Source of the DNA: Eriocheir sinensis
Lineage: Eukaryota > Arthropoda > Malacostraca > Decapoda > Varunidae
Assembly (NCBI RefSeq): GCF_024679095.1
Contig: NW_026112132.1
Coordinates: 40,001 to 104,000, forward strand
Reading direction: 5' to 3'
Length of the DNA: 64,000 nt
Shown here: one piece after another, positions 51,693 to 64,000 of the stretch
How the letters are laid out: each line of letters begins with the position of its first letter
How positions within the stretch are numbered: position 1 is the first letter of the stretch
Translations under genes and position numbers: made by a program
Notes under the pieces: model-generated
The model's database searches: none
The model's input: only the letters and a program-made list of their open reading frames with translations
Told to the model about the DNA's origin: nothing

Positions 51693-53560
51693 CCCCTTCA
51701 ACTTTCAACCCCTCCTTCTCATATTCAAGACTCACACATCTCTAGCTCTCCTCATTGTACTTCTGCCACTTCGCCATCTTCACCTGTCCCACTCTCGTCA
51801 TCTCACTTCCAACCCCTATCACCACTACCACGACCTGACGCACCACTACCTGACCTCCTGCAGCATTCCCGGCCCTCATCACCTGGTTATCATCCTCAAT
51901 CCACTGCCACCTCATCACCACCACCTCACCCCTCAATAAGTGGACGCCGGGAGCCCAGGAGAGGGACGGGGGGTAGGCCGCGTGGTAGCCGAGCCCACAG
52001 AGTAGCCAGGGCGGGGAGGGGGCGTGCCGCACGACAAACTTCGCCGCCTGCTGGCGTAGACCCTCGGGACGTTGGCTGGTGTTCCACGCCCTTCGTCCCC
52101 AACCTCCTCTCCTTCACCGGGACACCAGGCTTCAACGTCCCCGTGCCAGGGACTCCCCTTCAGGTTTTCCAGTTATATTTGACAAGGGAGTTGTTGGCAT
52201 TCCTGGCAGAGGAGACAAACATGTACGCCGTGTTCCGGAGGGCGGAGGCAGTGGCGTGGCACCAGGCCAACGAAAAGGAGACAGCGATCTTCATGGGGTT
52301 GGTGCTGCTGATGGGTATTGTGAAGCTACCCTCTATACGGGACTGCTGGACCAACAGCAGGCTACCCGGTCTTCCAGCGGGCGATGAGTGGAAAACGCTT
52401 CCTCGCCATACTCAAGTACTTCCATGCATTCAATTGTCGTGCGGTGCCCCTGGGGAATACTGACAGCCTCATCAAGGTGCGGCCTGTGATGGAGTATCTC
52501 CTGCGGTTGTTCAAGTCTGTGTACACCCCGACGCAGAACCTGTCGCTCGACGAAGGCTCCTTGGGGTGAAAGGGCCGCCTCCACTTCAGGGTGTACAACC
52601 CCATGAAGCCAACCAAGTACGCCATCAAGGTATACCTTGTGGCAGAGGCAAAGTCGGGGTACATCTGCAACCTGCAGGTGTACACAGGCGAGAAGCGGAC
52701 ACTAGAAGACACCGTGGGGGATCTCATCCAGCTCCTCATCAGCCACTCGTACAGGCTGTACATGGATAACTACTGCAAGCACCGAAGAGGCTGCAGGACA
52801 TGGCAAAGCTACGGCGGCTGGCAGACTACGCGTTGGAGTCTATGCACAGGAATGGTGTGCATGTCCTCATACGGAAGGACAAGAAAGTCGTCCCCATGGT
52901 GTCAACCATGCACACCAACGCCACCATTGAAAAGACTATCAACAAAAAGGAGAAGGGCCAAGATGGGAAGTACCACCACGTGCTCCACACCATCCAAAAA
53001 CCTGTTAAGGTCGAAGACTATAATCAGTTTATGGGTGGTGTGGACCACTTCGACCAGATGGTGAAGTATACCCCGTCCCTCGGCGTACTACTAAGTGGAC
53101 GAAGAAGCTCACCTTCTACTTCATCTAAATGGCCCTCTTCAACGCGCACACCCTCTATAAGAAGTCTGGCCAGCGCCATATGTCTCTCAAGGCTTTCATG
53201 TCGGAGGTCATCGAGAAGCTGCTGGACTACAAGGACGAGGAGTGGCCACTATCGGGGGTCCCTATCCGCCAAGCTCCCGACCTGCCCGCACACCTACAAG
53301 CACCTATGGATCCCCGCATTCGGGTGGGTAGGGGACCAGCACCAGGTGTGCGGGACCAGCACCAGGTGTGCAAGTCCAGCAGTCTTCCTCGAGCCCCTAT
53401 TCCCCACTCCTCGCCCCTGCGGTCGCTACTCCACCACCAGCTGGCTGGAGTAGGTAGGAAGACACCTACCGAACGGGCGCAAGCCACTCCCGGTGAGGTA
53501 TATATGGGAGGTGAGAAGGGAGCTGAAGCCCTCCAAAGACCCTTCCCATGTCCTCACTAA
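51693..53560 (+). pseudogene. Second piggyBac transposase, GC-rich relic
   Basis: Frames: 51627-52463 (Ser/Pro-rich N-terminus, Arg-rich patch, then VFQLYLTRELLAFLAEETNMY and IFMGLVLLMGIVKLP), 52384-52763 (FLAILKYFHAF, SLDEG with the first Asp, MKPTKYAIKVYLVAEAKSGY, YRLYMDNYC with the second Asp) and 52800-53100 (VEDYNQFMGGVDHFDQM with the third Asp region). The order matches PGBD transposases. It is broken at about 52440, 52570, 52790, 53080 and 53125. The C-terminal Cys finger is not found. Its GC content is much higher than that of its surroundings and of the piggyBac at 31.6 kb, so it is a different lineage. No TTAA end is visible on the left. Confidence 0.8.
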
Positions 53561-53696
53561 CCGTTTCCCTATTGTCTCACCAACACCGGAGAGTAGTTCA
53601 GCATGCTCTCTAAAGACAGATCCTCTCTTTATCCACACCACACTACATTCACATAACATATACACCTTTTTCCAAAATTCAAAATTCAAAATGGCT

Positions 53697-56600
53697 CAAT
53701 TAAGCAATGCCTCGGAGTCCCCGCCTGGGGACCACAATTCCCAGGAGGACTCCCTTCTGGCTGCCGACCCGAGAGGTGTCTTGATAACTCCTCGAACCTC
53801 TTTCTTCTCAATTTCTGCAACATTCGCGGTCTTCGCTCTAATTTTCATTCTGTGGAACATCATCTCTCCTCCTCTAAACCTCACCTTCTCTTCCTTACCG
53901 AAACACAGGTTTCTGAGGCTACTGACAGCAATCTCTACTCTGTTCCTCCTACTATCTCTATCCTAAATTTCAATCCAAAGCTGGATGTTGCGCCTACGTG
54001 CGCAACGACATCACTTGCTCTCGTGCCCACGACCTTGACTCTTCTGAATTTTCCACCATCTGGTTAAGACTTCACTGTCATTCTATTACTAAATACATAT
54101 GTGCTGTTTATCTCTCACCTAACTCTACCAACTATGTAAAATTCTTTGACTATTTGAATTCTAAAGTGGAGCACATCTTGACCCTCTCCTTCGCTGAAAT
54201 CTCCATCCTAGGAGATTTCAATGTTCACCACCAGCTTTGGCTTTCATCCTCTTTCACTGACCATCCTGGTGAACAAGCCTACAACTTTGCTATCCTCAAC
54301 GACCTAGAGCAGTTGGTCCAGCACCCTACACGTATTCCTGACCGTCTTGGAGATCGGCCCAACATTCTAGACCTCTTCCTTACCTCAAACCCTTCTGCTT
54401 ATTCTGTCAAACTGTTCTCCGTTGGGCTCCTCCGATCACAATCTTATTTCTGCATCCTGTCCTATCGCTCCTGTACATCCTCTGGACCCACCGAAGAGGC
54501 GATGCTTTTGGCATTTTGCTTCAGCTCGGTGGGACGACCTGAGGATGTACTTTTCCGATTTCCCGTGGAATGATTATTGCTTCCAGGATAGAGACCCCTC
54601 TGTGTGTGCTCAACGCATCACAGAGGTGATTGTCTCTGGAATGGAGGCATACATTCCTCGTTCTTTCTCTACTCCTCACGCTAAAAAGCCTTGGTTTAAT
54701 CACGCTTGTTCTCGTGCTGTCAATGATAGAGAGGTAGCTCACAAAAGATACCAGAGCCTTCAAACTAATGCTAATTATGAACTTTACATTTCTGCCCGAA
54801 ATCGTGCCAAATCTATTCTCCGACTAACCAAAAATTCTTTCATTAATAGAAAATGTCAAACCCTTGCTTTCTCTAACTCCTCCCGTGACTTCTGTCATCT
54901 AGCCAAAACATCTCCTCCAACTTCACTTCTTCATCTTTTCCCTCCACTCCTCAGTCCCTGGCAGCAACTGACGGCAACACTGCCTGTCTCACTGCCGTCT
55001 ATCTCTCAGGCTGAACTCTTCTCTCAAACTTTTCTAAAACTCCACTCTGGACGATTCTGGGCATATTCCTCCTACTCATCCCCCTCTGACTCCTTTATGC
55101 CTGTTATAAAGATTCTTCAAAATGATGTTTCTATGCCCTCTGGCCTCAATCCTCAGAAGGCTTATGGACCTGATGGAGTGCCTCCTATTGTCCTTAAAAA
55201 CTGTGCCTCCGTGCTGTCACCCTGCCTGGTCAAACTCTTTCGCCTCTGCCTGTCAACATCTACCTTTCCTTCTTGCTGGAAGTATGCCTTCACACAGCCT
55301 GTACCTAAGAAGGGTGACGCTCCAATCCCTCAAACTACCGTCCTATTGCTTTACTTTCTTGTCTATCTAAAGCTTTTGAATCAATCCTTAACCGTAAGAT
55401 TCAAAAGCACCTTTCCACTCTGACCTTCTATCTGATCACCAGTATGGGTTCCGCAAGGGCGTTCTACTGGTGATCTCCCTCTTCTTAACTGACTCTTGGT
55501 CATCCTCTCTTAGCCGTTTCGGTGAAACTTTTGCTATTGCGCTGGACATATCAAAAGCTTTTGATAGGGTCTGGCACAAATCTTTGCTTTCTAAACTACC
55601 CTCCTACGGTTTCTATCCTTCTCTCTGTACCTTTATCTCCAGTTTCCTTTCTGACTGTTCTATTTCTGCCGTGGTAGACGGTCACTGTTCTTCCCCTAAA
55701 TCTATTAACAGTGGTGTCCCACAGGGTTCTGTCCTATCTCCCACTCTTTTTCTGTTGTTCATTGATGATCTTCTTTCCAAAACGAACTGTCCTATCCATT
55801 CCTACGCCGATGATTCCACTCTGCATTATTCAACTTCTTTTAATAGAAGACCCACCCTTCAGGAACTTAACGACTCAAGGCTGGAGGCTGCAGAACGCTT
55901 AGCCTCAGACCTTACTATTATTTCCGATTGGGGCAAAAAGAACCTGGTGTCCTTCAATGCCTCAACAACACAGTTTCTCCACCTATCCACTCGACACAAT
56001 CTTCCAAACAACTATCCCCTATTCTTTGACAACACCCAGCTATCACCTTCCTCAACACTAAACATCCTCGGTCTATCCTTAACTCAAAATCTCAACTGGA
56101 AACTTCATATCTCATCTCTTACTAAATCAGCTTCCTCGAGGCTGGGCGTTCTGTACCGTCTCCGCCAGTTCTTCTCCCCTGCACAGTTGCTGTCCATATA
56201 CAGGGGCCTTGTCCGCCCTCGTATGGAGTATGCATCTCATGTGTGGGGGGGCTCCACTCACACAGCTCTTCTGGACAGAGTGGAGGCAAAGGCTCTTCGT
56301 CTCATCAGCTCTCCTCCTCATACTGATAGTCTTCTACCTCTTAAATTCCGCCGCAATGTTGCCTCTCTTTCTATCTTCTATCGATATTTCCACGCTGACT
56401 GCTCTTCTGAACTTGCTAACTGCATGCCTCCCCCCCTCCCGCGGCCCTGCTGCACTCGACTTTCTACTCATGCTCATCCCTATACTGTCCAAACCCCTTA
56501 TGCAAGAGTTAACCAGCATCTTCACTCTTTCATCCCTCACGCTGGTAAACTCTGGAACAATCTTCCTTCATCTGTATTTCCTCCTGCCTACGACTTGAAC

Positions 56601-56772
56601 TCTTTCAAGAGGAGGGTATCAGGACACCTCTCCTACCGAAACTGACTTATCTTTCGGCCACCTCTTTGGATTCTTTTAGGAGCAGCGAGTAGGGCTTTTT
56701 TTTTATTAATGTTTACTTTTTTGTGCCCTTGAGCTGTCTCCTTTGCTGTAAAAAAAAAAAAAAAAAAAAAAA
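53697..56772 (+). mobile_element. LINE family B, near full-length ORF2 copy
   Basis: Endonuclease in pieces: CNIRGLRSNFHSVEHHL and FLTETQ (catalytic Glu) near 53815-53905, [10 protein letters not shown] near 54205, GSSDHNLIS at 54425. Then the linker (KPWFNHACSRAV) and RT: YGPDGVPPIVL, ALDISKAFDRVWH, GVPQGSVLSPTLFLLFIDDL, SYADDSTLH (both catalytic Asp) and the C-terminal region to 56645. Frameshifts lie near 53805, 54000, 54420 and 55420-55470; the RT from 55470 on is intact. A poly(A) run at 56749-56771 ends it. The element lies inside the insertion that splits LINE C. Clade not fixed: Jockey/I group by motif. Confidence 0.9.
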
Positions 56773-56984
56773 GCCCCTGCCGCTCCAGGGGTGGCACCCG
56801 CCACTCCACCATACATACATACCTACACACAGACAGACTGACAAACAGACATACAAACACGCATGGAGCAGCATGTCACTCTACGACACACTGCTTTTTC
56901 TCCGCTGGAATATTGGGGAGTTTTTGTTGTTTCGATCTATGTTATTTCCCATGTTTATTTATTATAATTTATGCTTTACGAAAT

Positions 56985-57789
56985 ATTTCGACACTATTTC
57001 CGATTTATTTGGATTACTCAAGAACTATTTGACCTAGAAGGATTTGGATTACACCATACGAATCCTCACTAAAATCCGCTTCTTTACATATGTTCGGCTA
57101 TAAATTTCCTTCAAACTTTCGAGCCTGCAAGTGGGGAAGATACGGTACTTAGTTACGGCCAGCGAAGGTTACGTAAACACTCGGGGAACTTCATTGCAGA
57201 CGTTACCACATGATACCTACAAGGGTTGGTGTAGTTTTGAAGGTTGCATCTTCTTCCATATGAAATTAGCTATATAATGCTATAAAATTTAATTACACGA
57301 TGAAAAAAAATCGTGCAATAGTAAAAGGAAATGAGAGGGAGCGCCAACTGTCTATTTATATATAAATTCAGTTTTCTTGGTGTAACTCGGGAACTAATAG
57401 GAGTATGAGGATTTTGAAGATACCAAAAGAATCCTCACTAAATTCCGTTTTGAAACATATATTCGGCAAGAAACGTTGGCCCACAAACTTTCGAGCTAGC
57501 GAGGGGGAAAGACAGGGTACCTAGGATTTATTATTTACAATACTCTTTAAGGAGACCTAACACAGGTTTGTATTTTTTATTTTCCTCTATTTTTATTTGC
57601 GTATGTTCTAGTACAAGTCTTTATGAAGCCATTGATACCAAATTTGTTGGGGTACGATATATTTGTGAGGGTGAAATATGGCCGGGAATGTAGAGTATCG
57701 CGGCGGCAAAAAAAGGCTGGTCGGGCCGATAAATCCATTGTGAGTGGAACAGAAACTTATTGGAAACTTACGGTGCGCGAGAGGGTTAA
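56985..57789 (+). mobile_element. TTAA-flanked transposon end, right end
   Basis: Ends GTGCGCGAGAGGGTTAA (57773-57789), the exact reverse complement of the left end at 5475. Inside it are two related blocks, about 57045-57140 and 57370-57520, each with a GAATCCTCACTAAA word and AACTTTCGAGC. The second carries GTGTAACTCGGGAACTAATA, as at 5741. No transposase frame; non-autonomous or decayed. Confidence 0.5.
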
Positions 57790-57918
57790 AGTTGAACGTC
57801 GGCTACGATAGGGTACGCATATGCTTATGGCATTGTTCAATATTGTGGTGAAGGCCCCCCAAGATTTATCAATATATGTTTCCACCGAGATTTCAGTCCA
57901 GCCAAAATTATTTAGAAT

Positions 57919-58500
57919 TTATTGGAGTCTTACGAAATTCGCTCTCTGATAATCAGGCACCCTTACTTTACTAGGAGTTACTTTACTTCCTTTCATATTG
58001 ATGCTGAATGTGATTGTTCGGTGATCGCTAGAACTAAAAATTGGACCAACATTTACTTCGTTAACTAGATCAGCTGTCGTTAAAAAGAGAAGGTCAAATA
58101 TATTATTTTCCCGAGTCGGTTCTTGAACGTGTTGATGTAAATCATTTTCTATTAAATTTGTGTACAGGTCGAGCCCTGTATGACAGTTCAACGGTTCACC
58201 CCATCTTTTCACTGGCAAGTTAAAGTCCCCAATAATTACTGCCTCGCAATTGCTACTTGTTTCTAATAATAATTCACTTATTGCGTGGTCGATATCAAGA
58301 GTCTGCCTTGGCGGTCTGTAGATAAGTCCAATTACTATTTTACGATATTTATTTTTAATTTCAATGAAGACCGTGTCTACGTTGGTTATAATATCTGTTT
58401 TCACGCATACTGGATGGAGAGAGTTGTGGATATGAAAGATAACGCCTCCACCCTGTCTGTTCACTCTTTCATGACTAAAGATGGTATGACCCGGTTATTT
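57919..58500 (-). pseudogene. LINE family C endonuclease
   Basis: Minus strand: NRQGGGVIFHIHN, VIGLIYRPPRQ, AVIIGDFNLPVKRW (catalytic Asp/Asn), TRENNIFDLLFLT and SSSDHRTITF (catalytic His). The N-terminal Glu motif falls near 58540 in another frame. It is one APE-type nuclease, the middle of LINE C. About 125 bases separate it from the transposon end at 57789. Confidence 0.85.
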
Positions 58501-58681
58501 ATATTCCGCAATGAAATCTCTATTTGAAGTGTCTATCCAAGATTCTGTGACTCCGATGATGTGATAATGATTTGTAGCTGCGAGGACTTTTAGTCTTCAA
58601 ATTTGTTACGTAGGCTACGAGCGTTTACATAGCAAGCTTTAATGTGATTCGAGTCGGGGGTTTCGCAGGTTGAGTGCTCCC

Positions 58682-59230
58682 TTACGGTGAAGCTGGTGGT
58701 GTTCTCGCCTCCGCGGTTTTTGGCTTTCGAAGAGCCACTTGGTCACAGAGCAGCCTCCCGAAACGGGCTGCTCCAACAGGGTTTAAGTGGATGCCATCAG
58801 CAATGAAAAAGTCTGAATCGTAGTAAAAACTGTTCCACAAGTTAGCGAACTGGACGTTTTCTTGTGAGCAAAGGGACTGAAGTCTGTTGTTTGTGCTGAA
58901 GGCCTTACTGTAAAAGCTAGATTCGGCACCGATCCTCGGGAGGATTCCTGAGATTATGATGTTACTGACATCCGTTTTAAGTTTATACTGCTTGATCATG
59001 CGGCGGTATTTATCAAGCAGTTCCTCAGAACGGGTTGTCTTTACGTCATTTGTCCCCGCGTGAATGACAAAGGGTGTTTCGGTCGGTATTTCTCGTGACA
59101 TCGCACGCTGCGGTGATGTCGTCCAGTCTGGCACCTGGATAGCAGTAACGTTTTCTGCGGCCGTTTGATGAACGACCACAGAACTCAACCAGCTGGCCAC
59201 GCACCATGGAGTCCCCAACTAGGCGAGTCT
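58682..59230 (-). pseudogene. LINE family C ORF1, SGNH esterase domain
   Basis: Minus strand: VGDSMVRGQLVEF (block I Ser) near 59220, YCYPGARLDD (block II), and after a frameshift near 59105 IHAGTNDVK (block III Asn-Asp) and ADGIHLNPVG (block V Asp/His). Stop near 58680. This is the esterase of CR1-type ORF1, second family. The catalytic set is complete though in two frames. Confidence 0.8.
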
Positions 59231-59373
59231 CAAACTCATCCTACATGGTGTCTGCCAGCATCTGGAACCTATTGAAGGTAGTGGGGGTCAGTAACTCCTT
59301 GGTTGCCTGCTTCGGTTTGGCTCCACTCCTTACAAGTTGGAACCCGACATCCTGTGAAGCAGGAATAGAAGCG

Positions 59374-59928
59374 TTAAGTGGGCGCAGGCTGGAAGTTATC
59401 CTGTGAGGCAGACTGGGAGTTAGCCTGTGAAGTAGGCTGGGGGTAAGCCTGTGAGGCAGGCTGGGGGTCAGCCTCTGAGGCAGGCTGGCGGTTGTCCTGT
59501 GAGGCAGGCTGGGGGTTAGCCTGTGAGGCAGGCTGGGGGTTAGCCTGTGAGGCAGGCTGGGGGTTAGCCTGTGAGGCAGGCTGGGGGTTAGCCTGTGAGG
59601 CAGGCTGGGGGTTAGCCTGTGAGGCAGGCTGGGAGTCAACCTGTGAGGCAGGCTGGGAGTCAGCCTGTGAGGCAGGTAACACGTTCTCCCTTGAAGCAGG
59701 AGATTCTTCTGGAGAGGGCACAGTTTCGGTGGAGGGCCTCTCCATCGATGGTGGAGTCACTGCCACATTACTTGAAACAAATTCCTGAAGGGAGGAGAAG
59801 GTCGGGCCCCTCCCTATTTTGCCAATGTTTGATGGTGAACGGGCTCCTAAAAGCCCTCGAATCCACCCATGGGCAAAACCTATCCCTACAGCTTGTTGCC
59901 CTATCTCCAGGCACGGTAAGGAAGCCAC
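59374..59928 (-). pseudogene. LINE family C ORF1 linker with 24-bp tandem repeat
   Basis: The minus-strand frame of 184 codons runs into about 12 units of the 8-residue repeat ASQANPQP (24 bases; 59396-59680), upstream of the esterase. It holds the same place as the Ser/Pro linker of LINE A ORF1. ATG at 59928 is the first available start; a zinc or coiled-coil N-terminus is not seen. Confidence 0.65.
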
Positions 59929-60393
59929 TTAGGCCCCCCTTGTGCAAGCCGCAGGGTTCACCTGAGGTGCCGGGAGATGTCTGGGGCGAGGTTGGCCAGG
60001 AAAAGAAAGAATTTTCAGTGAGAGGGAAAGGAAGGTGCTATCGCCCCGAGCGGGAGCTCTACCAAAGGGGAGCTCCCCGGTATACAGGGTGATGTAGTGG
60101 GCTGGGTGTTGCTGCCGGTGCATGTGTCGCTGGCGAGAGAGACGCCGCACCGCGGTGGAAGCCTTGGGTGGCAGAGCGCCAGCTAGTGGCGGGGGCCAGG
60201 AATGTGCAGGTTCGCAGGCTGGAGCGGAGGTGACGTCGCGGCGAGGGCTGGAGAGCGAGTGAGATCAAGTGGCGTCCCTGCCTGACTCCCTCCTGACAAG
60301 ACGTCTCCCCTGGCGTTTTGAGCCAGACGTACGATTCAAATTTCGCTCTCCAGCGCCGAGGAGGCGAGAGGTTCCGTGTTGGCTCTCAGTGAG
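59929..60393. other. GC-rich non-coding, probable LINE C 5' region
   Basis: No gene. The antisense frames here lack domains. Its position upstream of LINE C ORF1 suits a 5' UTR/promoter. Confidence 0.4.
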
Positions 60394-61127
<734 letters not shown>

Positions 61128-61156
61128 GAAATCATGGCAATGACGGACCTGCCGTT

Positions 61157-61880
61157 GTGAGCTCAAAGAAGGATTCGCTAATTGTAGAACATATTAACGC
61201 ACAATCATTGATATCAAGTTTAGGTGAAGTAAAGTTATTGTTAATTAATAAAAGTATCGATGTATTATGTGTGAATGAGACATGGTTGCATGCAAACACT
61301 CCAGATGGTTATGTTAACATTCATGGATGTAAGATATTCAGATGTGACAATGGACGAGGAGGTGGTGTCTGCTTGTATGTAAACAGTACTATAAATCCTT
61401 CTCTCATTATACTAGGTGTACCAGGACAGGTAGGCGTGGAGGACGTGTGGGTTCAGATTCAGTGCAGGAAGCTGCCTGCCATTATCATTGATAAAGGGAA
61501 ATAACATTAGCAAGATAATATGAGATAACAAGTTGATTCAAATTATTGATAAACCCACAAGAACAACTCCACAGTCACCTACTCTATTGGATCTTATTAT
61601 AACTAATAAACCTGAGGTCATTCTATCCCATGACAATGACGTGGTCCCTCAAGTCATTGCAGACCATGGCCTGGTGTCTGTTGTTATAAATGTAAGAAAA
61701 CCTCGAAAAATACCGGTGATAAAAACCTTCCATGATCTAAAACACTACGATAAAGACACTTTATGTTTGTTGCGTTTAGACAATGTGCATTATATGTATG
61801 AAATATTTTTAACTGATGACGTTAACAAACGTGTATTTTCAATGAGATTTTTATTTATTGTATTGAAATATGTGCCCTGA
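61157..61880 (+). pseudogene. LINE family D endonuclease
   Basis: EHINAQSLISSLGEVKLLL, VLCVNETWLH (catalytic Glu) and GRGGGVCLYV are in the first frame (61157-61504). A part including the usual GDFN is deleted near 61500. Then come LLDLIITNKPEVI and ADHGLVSVVI (His motif) in 61533-61880. APE-type nuclease of a non-LTR retrotransposon, inactive through the deletion. It starts directly after the CT satellite. Confidence 0.8.
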
Positions 61881-62513
61881 ACTAACTATAGCTGTGATGG
61901 GTACACCAGCACCATGGATGGGTGGCGATATTCGTGAGGCAATGGAGGACCGTAACGAGTTGCAAAGAGTTAAAAGTCGACACAAATAACCCTGGGTTGC
62001 GGGAACGTTATAAAACTGCTAAAATATATGTAAAAGCACTTATTAATTGATCTAAGGTAGAGCATTACCAAAAGATCGTTTAAAAAATTGTAAAGGAAAT
62101 ACCTCTGCAACTTGGAAAGTAATTGGGAAAATTATTCCTAATCAGAATAACAAACATAATATTCACAATTGTGTTACATAAATGATAAAGATGAAGAGTT
62201 CAACACATTCTTTTATAATCTTGGAGAATCTACTTCCAGACGTTCACAGGGAAAAAAACTAAGAAATGAAGGAGAAGTTACTGTCGACCGTCCTTATATA
62301 AATACCATTAAAGTGAATTCTGCTTTTAGACCAGAGCCTGTGGACTCTACACCCTTATCTTAATCGTTAAAGGCCTTAATACAACCAACTCTATTGGGTC
62401 AGACGGTATAACGTTACGGTTTCTCCGGGATGCGCTCTATGTCATAGTCCCTTTCCTCACCTGTATCGTCAACACATCCCTGGTGACCGGAGTGTTCCAC
62501 GAGTCATGGGAAC
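61881..62513 (+). pseudogene. LINE family D linker, badly decayed
   Basis: Scattered LINE linker words in several frames (for example MGTPAPWMGGDIREAMEDRN near 61900 and the RT entry TNSIGSDGITLRFL near 62385). Many stops; no single frame longer than about 60 codons. Confidence 0.55.
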
Positions 62514-63860
62514 ATGCACTGGTTGTCCCTCAGTATAAAAAATGGTGATCCTGATGTTGTGAGTAACTACAGACTTGTATCTATATTACCCATTGTGTCT
62601 AAAATACCCGAGAAAATTGTTGCTAGACAACTGTCCAAGTACTTAGAAACTAACAATCTACTTTCTAATAGTCAGCATGGCTTTCGACCCAGGCTATCAA
62701 CGGAAACAGCTCTAACCACCATAACTGATAAAATATGCGATAATATGGACAACAAGAAAATGTCGATGCTAACCTTATGTGACCTCTCAAAAGCGTTTGA
62801 TTATGTAAACCATAAAACCCTTCTACATAAATGTTCCTTATTAAATATTTATGAATTTTGGTTTAATAATAATTTAAATAACAGAATCCCATCAGTTCGC
62901 CTAGATAATCATACATCTAAAAAAACAAATATTGAATACGGGGTCCCGCAAGGATCGATTCTAGGTCCAATCTCATTTAATATATATGTCAGTGATTTAT
63001 CTTCAAATGTTAATGGATTCCTGGTACAGTTGCTGACGATACGCAGTTCTTACATTCTGCAACAATTTATAATCTTGGTTCAGCTCATTGCGGAAACCGA
63101 TGGAAATCTAATACAATGTAAGAGGTTTTATTTCAACAATGGTCTCATTTTCAATTCTTCCAAGACTCAGTGTATTTTTATAGGAAATCGCCAGCATTTA
63201 ACTCACATTCCCCCAAACACGACTGTGAGTTTTAATGGTAATGTAATATACCCAAGTAAGCATGTGAAAAACGTGGGTGTTTACTTTGATCGGTATTTGC
63301 TTTTTGACGTCCACATTAATGAGCTGAATAAGAAAGTGATGGGTCTATTGATGTATGTAAGTAGAATTAGTGATAACTTAGATAAGTATAGCAGGATCAT
63401 GGTTAATTAATTAACTATTGTATTAGAATCTGGGGGACTACAAATGATGCATTAATGTCTGGTATACAAAAGTTGCAGAATTTTGCAGTGACGGTTGCCA
63501 TAGGTGGTGTTAAAAAAATCTGATCATGTATATCCATTTTTTAAAGAACTTCAATGGTTACGAGTAAAACAGAAACATGCTTTTGAAGTGGGTACAACAG
63601 CATTTAAGATTTTACGAGGGTTTTGTCCAGATTGGTTGTTATCACTAAGAAGCAGACAAGCTATCAGCAGTAGCGTCACAAGACAGAGGCACAGCCTGCA
63701 CGTACAGCGCATCAACACACATTCTGGTGATAGGCGCACAGATGTAATGGGAGCCAGACTGTGGTATGCTCTCCCTCCCTCCCTTACACAGGAAACGACG
63801 ATAACTTCCTTTAAGGCTAGACTTAAAGAAATTATTTCAACTGAAGATATATTCAGTTAG
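62514..63860 (+). pseudogene. LINE family D reverse transcriptase and C-terminus
   Basis: NYRLVSILPIVSKIPEKIV, NSQHGFRPRLSTETAL, LCDLSKAFDYVNHKTLL and GVPQGSILGPISFNIYVSDL are in 62514-63410. The catalytic box is shifted out of frame at about 63030, where another phase reads VADDTQF, so two compensating indels flank it. The C-terminal part (63504-63860) reads GARLWYALPPSLTQETTITSFKARL-like sequence. An AT-rich tail follows; from 63861 to the window end I see nothing else. Confidence 0.85.
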
Positions 63861-64000
63861 GTTTGTTTGATTTTAATGTCTTTGTTTTTAAATATATATA
63901 TATGTAGACTTGGCATTTAGTGCGGTATTTATGTTCTTATTGTCAATTTTCTTTTTATTTTATTATAGACGAGTGTTCACAATTTTACTATTTTACATAT

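Noticed and set aside
59492..59788. Cys/Glu/Ala/Gly repeat protein on the plus strand
   Set aside because: Antisense of the 24-bp repeat in LINE C ORF1.

Overview
This window looks like a transposon-packed stretch of an arthropod nuclear genome, most probably a crustacean. That guess rests on the mix of element families and on arthropod-type repeats; no host gene fixes the species. I see no prokaryotic operons, ribosome-binding sites, rRNA, functional tRNA gene or CRISPR array. Almost every long reading frame belongs to a mobile element, and most are broken by frameshifts or stops. The backbone is AT-rich with (TA)n, (CA)n and (CT)n runs.

Layout. 1-4532: remnant of a Polinton/adintovirus-like element, with a protein-primed type B DNA polymerase on the minus strand, a second tail-to-tail copy of its 3' end, and an adenain-like protease fragment in the spacer. 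A 15-unit 42-bp minisatellite splits the polymerase. 4.6-6.5 kb: LINE scrap, duplicated (TA)n locus, a TTAA-flanked transposon end, purine-rich low complexity. 6.6-11.3 kb: an envelope-bearing Ty3/Gypsy (errantivirus-like) element with inverted gag, intact integrase core, a long Env/fusion-protein frame and an LTR-like region with a recognisable promoter. 11.4-13 kb: CR1-type LINE fragment. 13-21.15 kb and 24.15-35.4 kb: two direct copies of one segment (a TIR transposon plus a CR1-type LINE) that differ by insertions. Between them lie a Gypsy pol fragment and its putative LTR. The second copy carries a piggyBac transposon nested in the LINE. 36.6-40.4 kb: LINE and SINE fragments in otherwise empty sequence. 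40.8-47.5 kb: a second Ty3/Gypsy element whose first ORF is an SGNH (GDSL) hydrolase-like protein, with gag and pol in one frame separated by a single UGA. 48.8-59.9 kb: hAT-like MITE, CCHC ORF1 of a LINE, and a second CR1-like LINE split by a GC-rich piggyBac relic and a near-complete poly(A) LINE. 60.4-61.1 kb: compound (CT)n satellite. 61.1-63.9 kb: another LINE.

How it fits together. The genes do not form a pathway; they record nested insertions. LINE families are labelled A (CR1-type with ORF1 esterase), B (poly(A)-tailed), C (second CR1-like family with ORF1 esterase), D (61-64 kb) and E (CCHC ORF1). The most interesting items are the SGNH-first Gypsy element with a UGA gag-pol junction, the Env-bearing Gypsy element with three helically phased TGACGTA boxes, the folded-back Polinton remnant, the large direct duplication (real or a haplotype-merge artefact), and a TIR element with ACGTTGTG-type subterminal repeats. 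All homology calls are by reading motifs; no database search was run.
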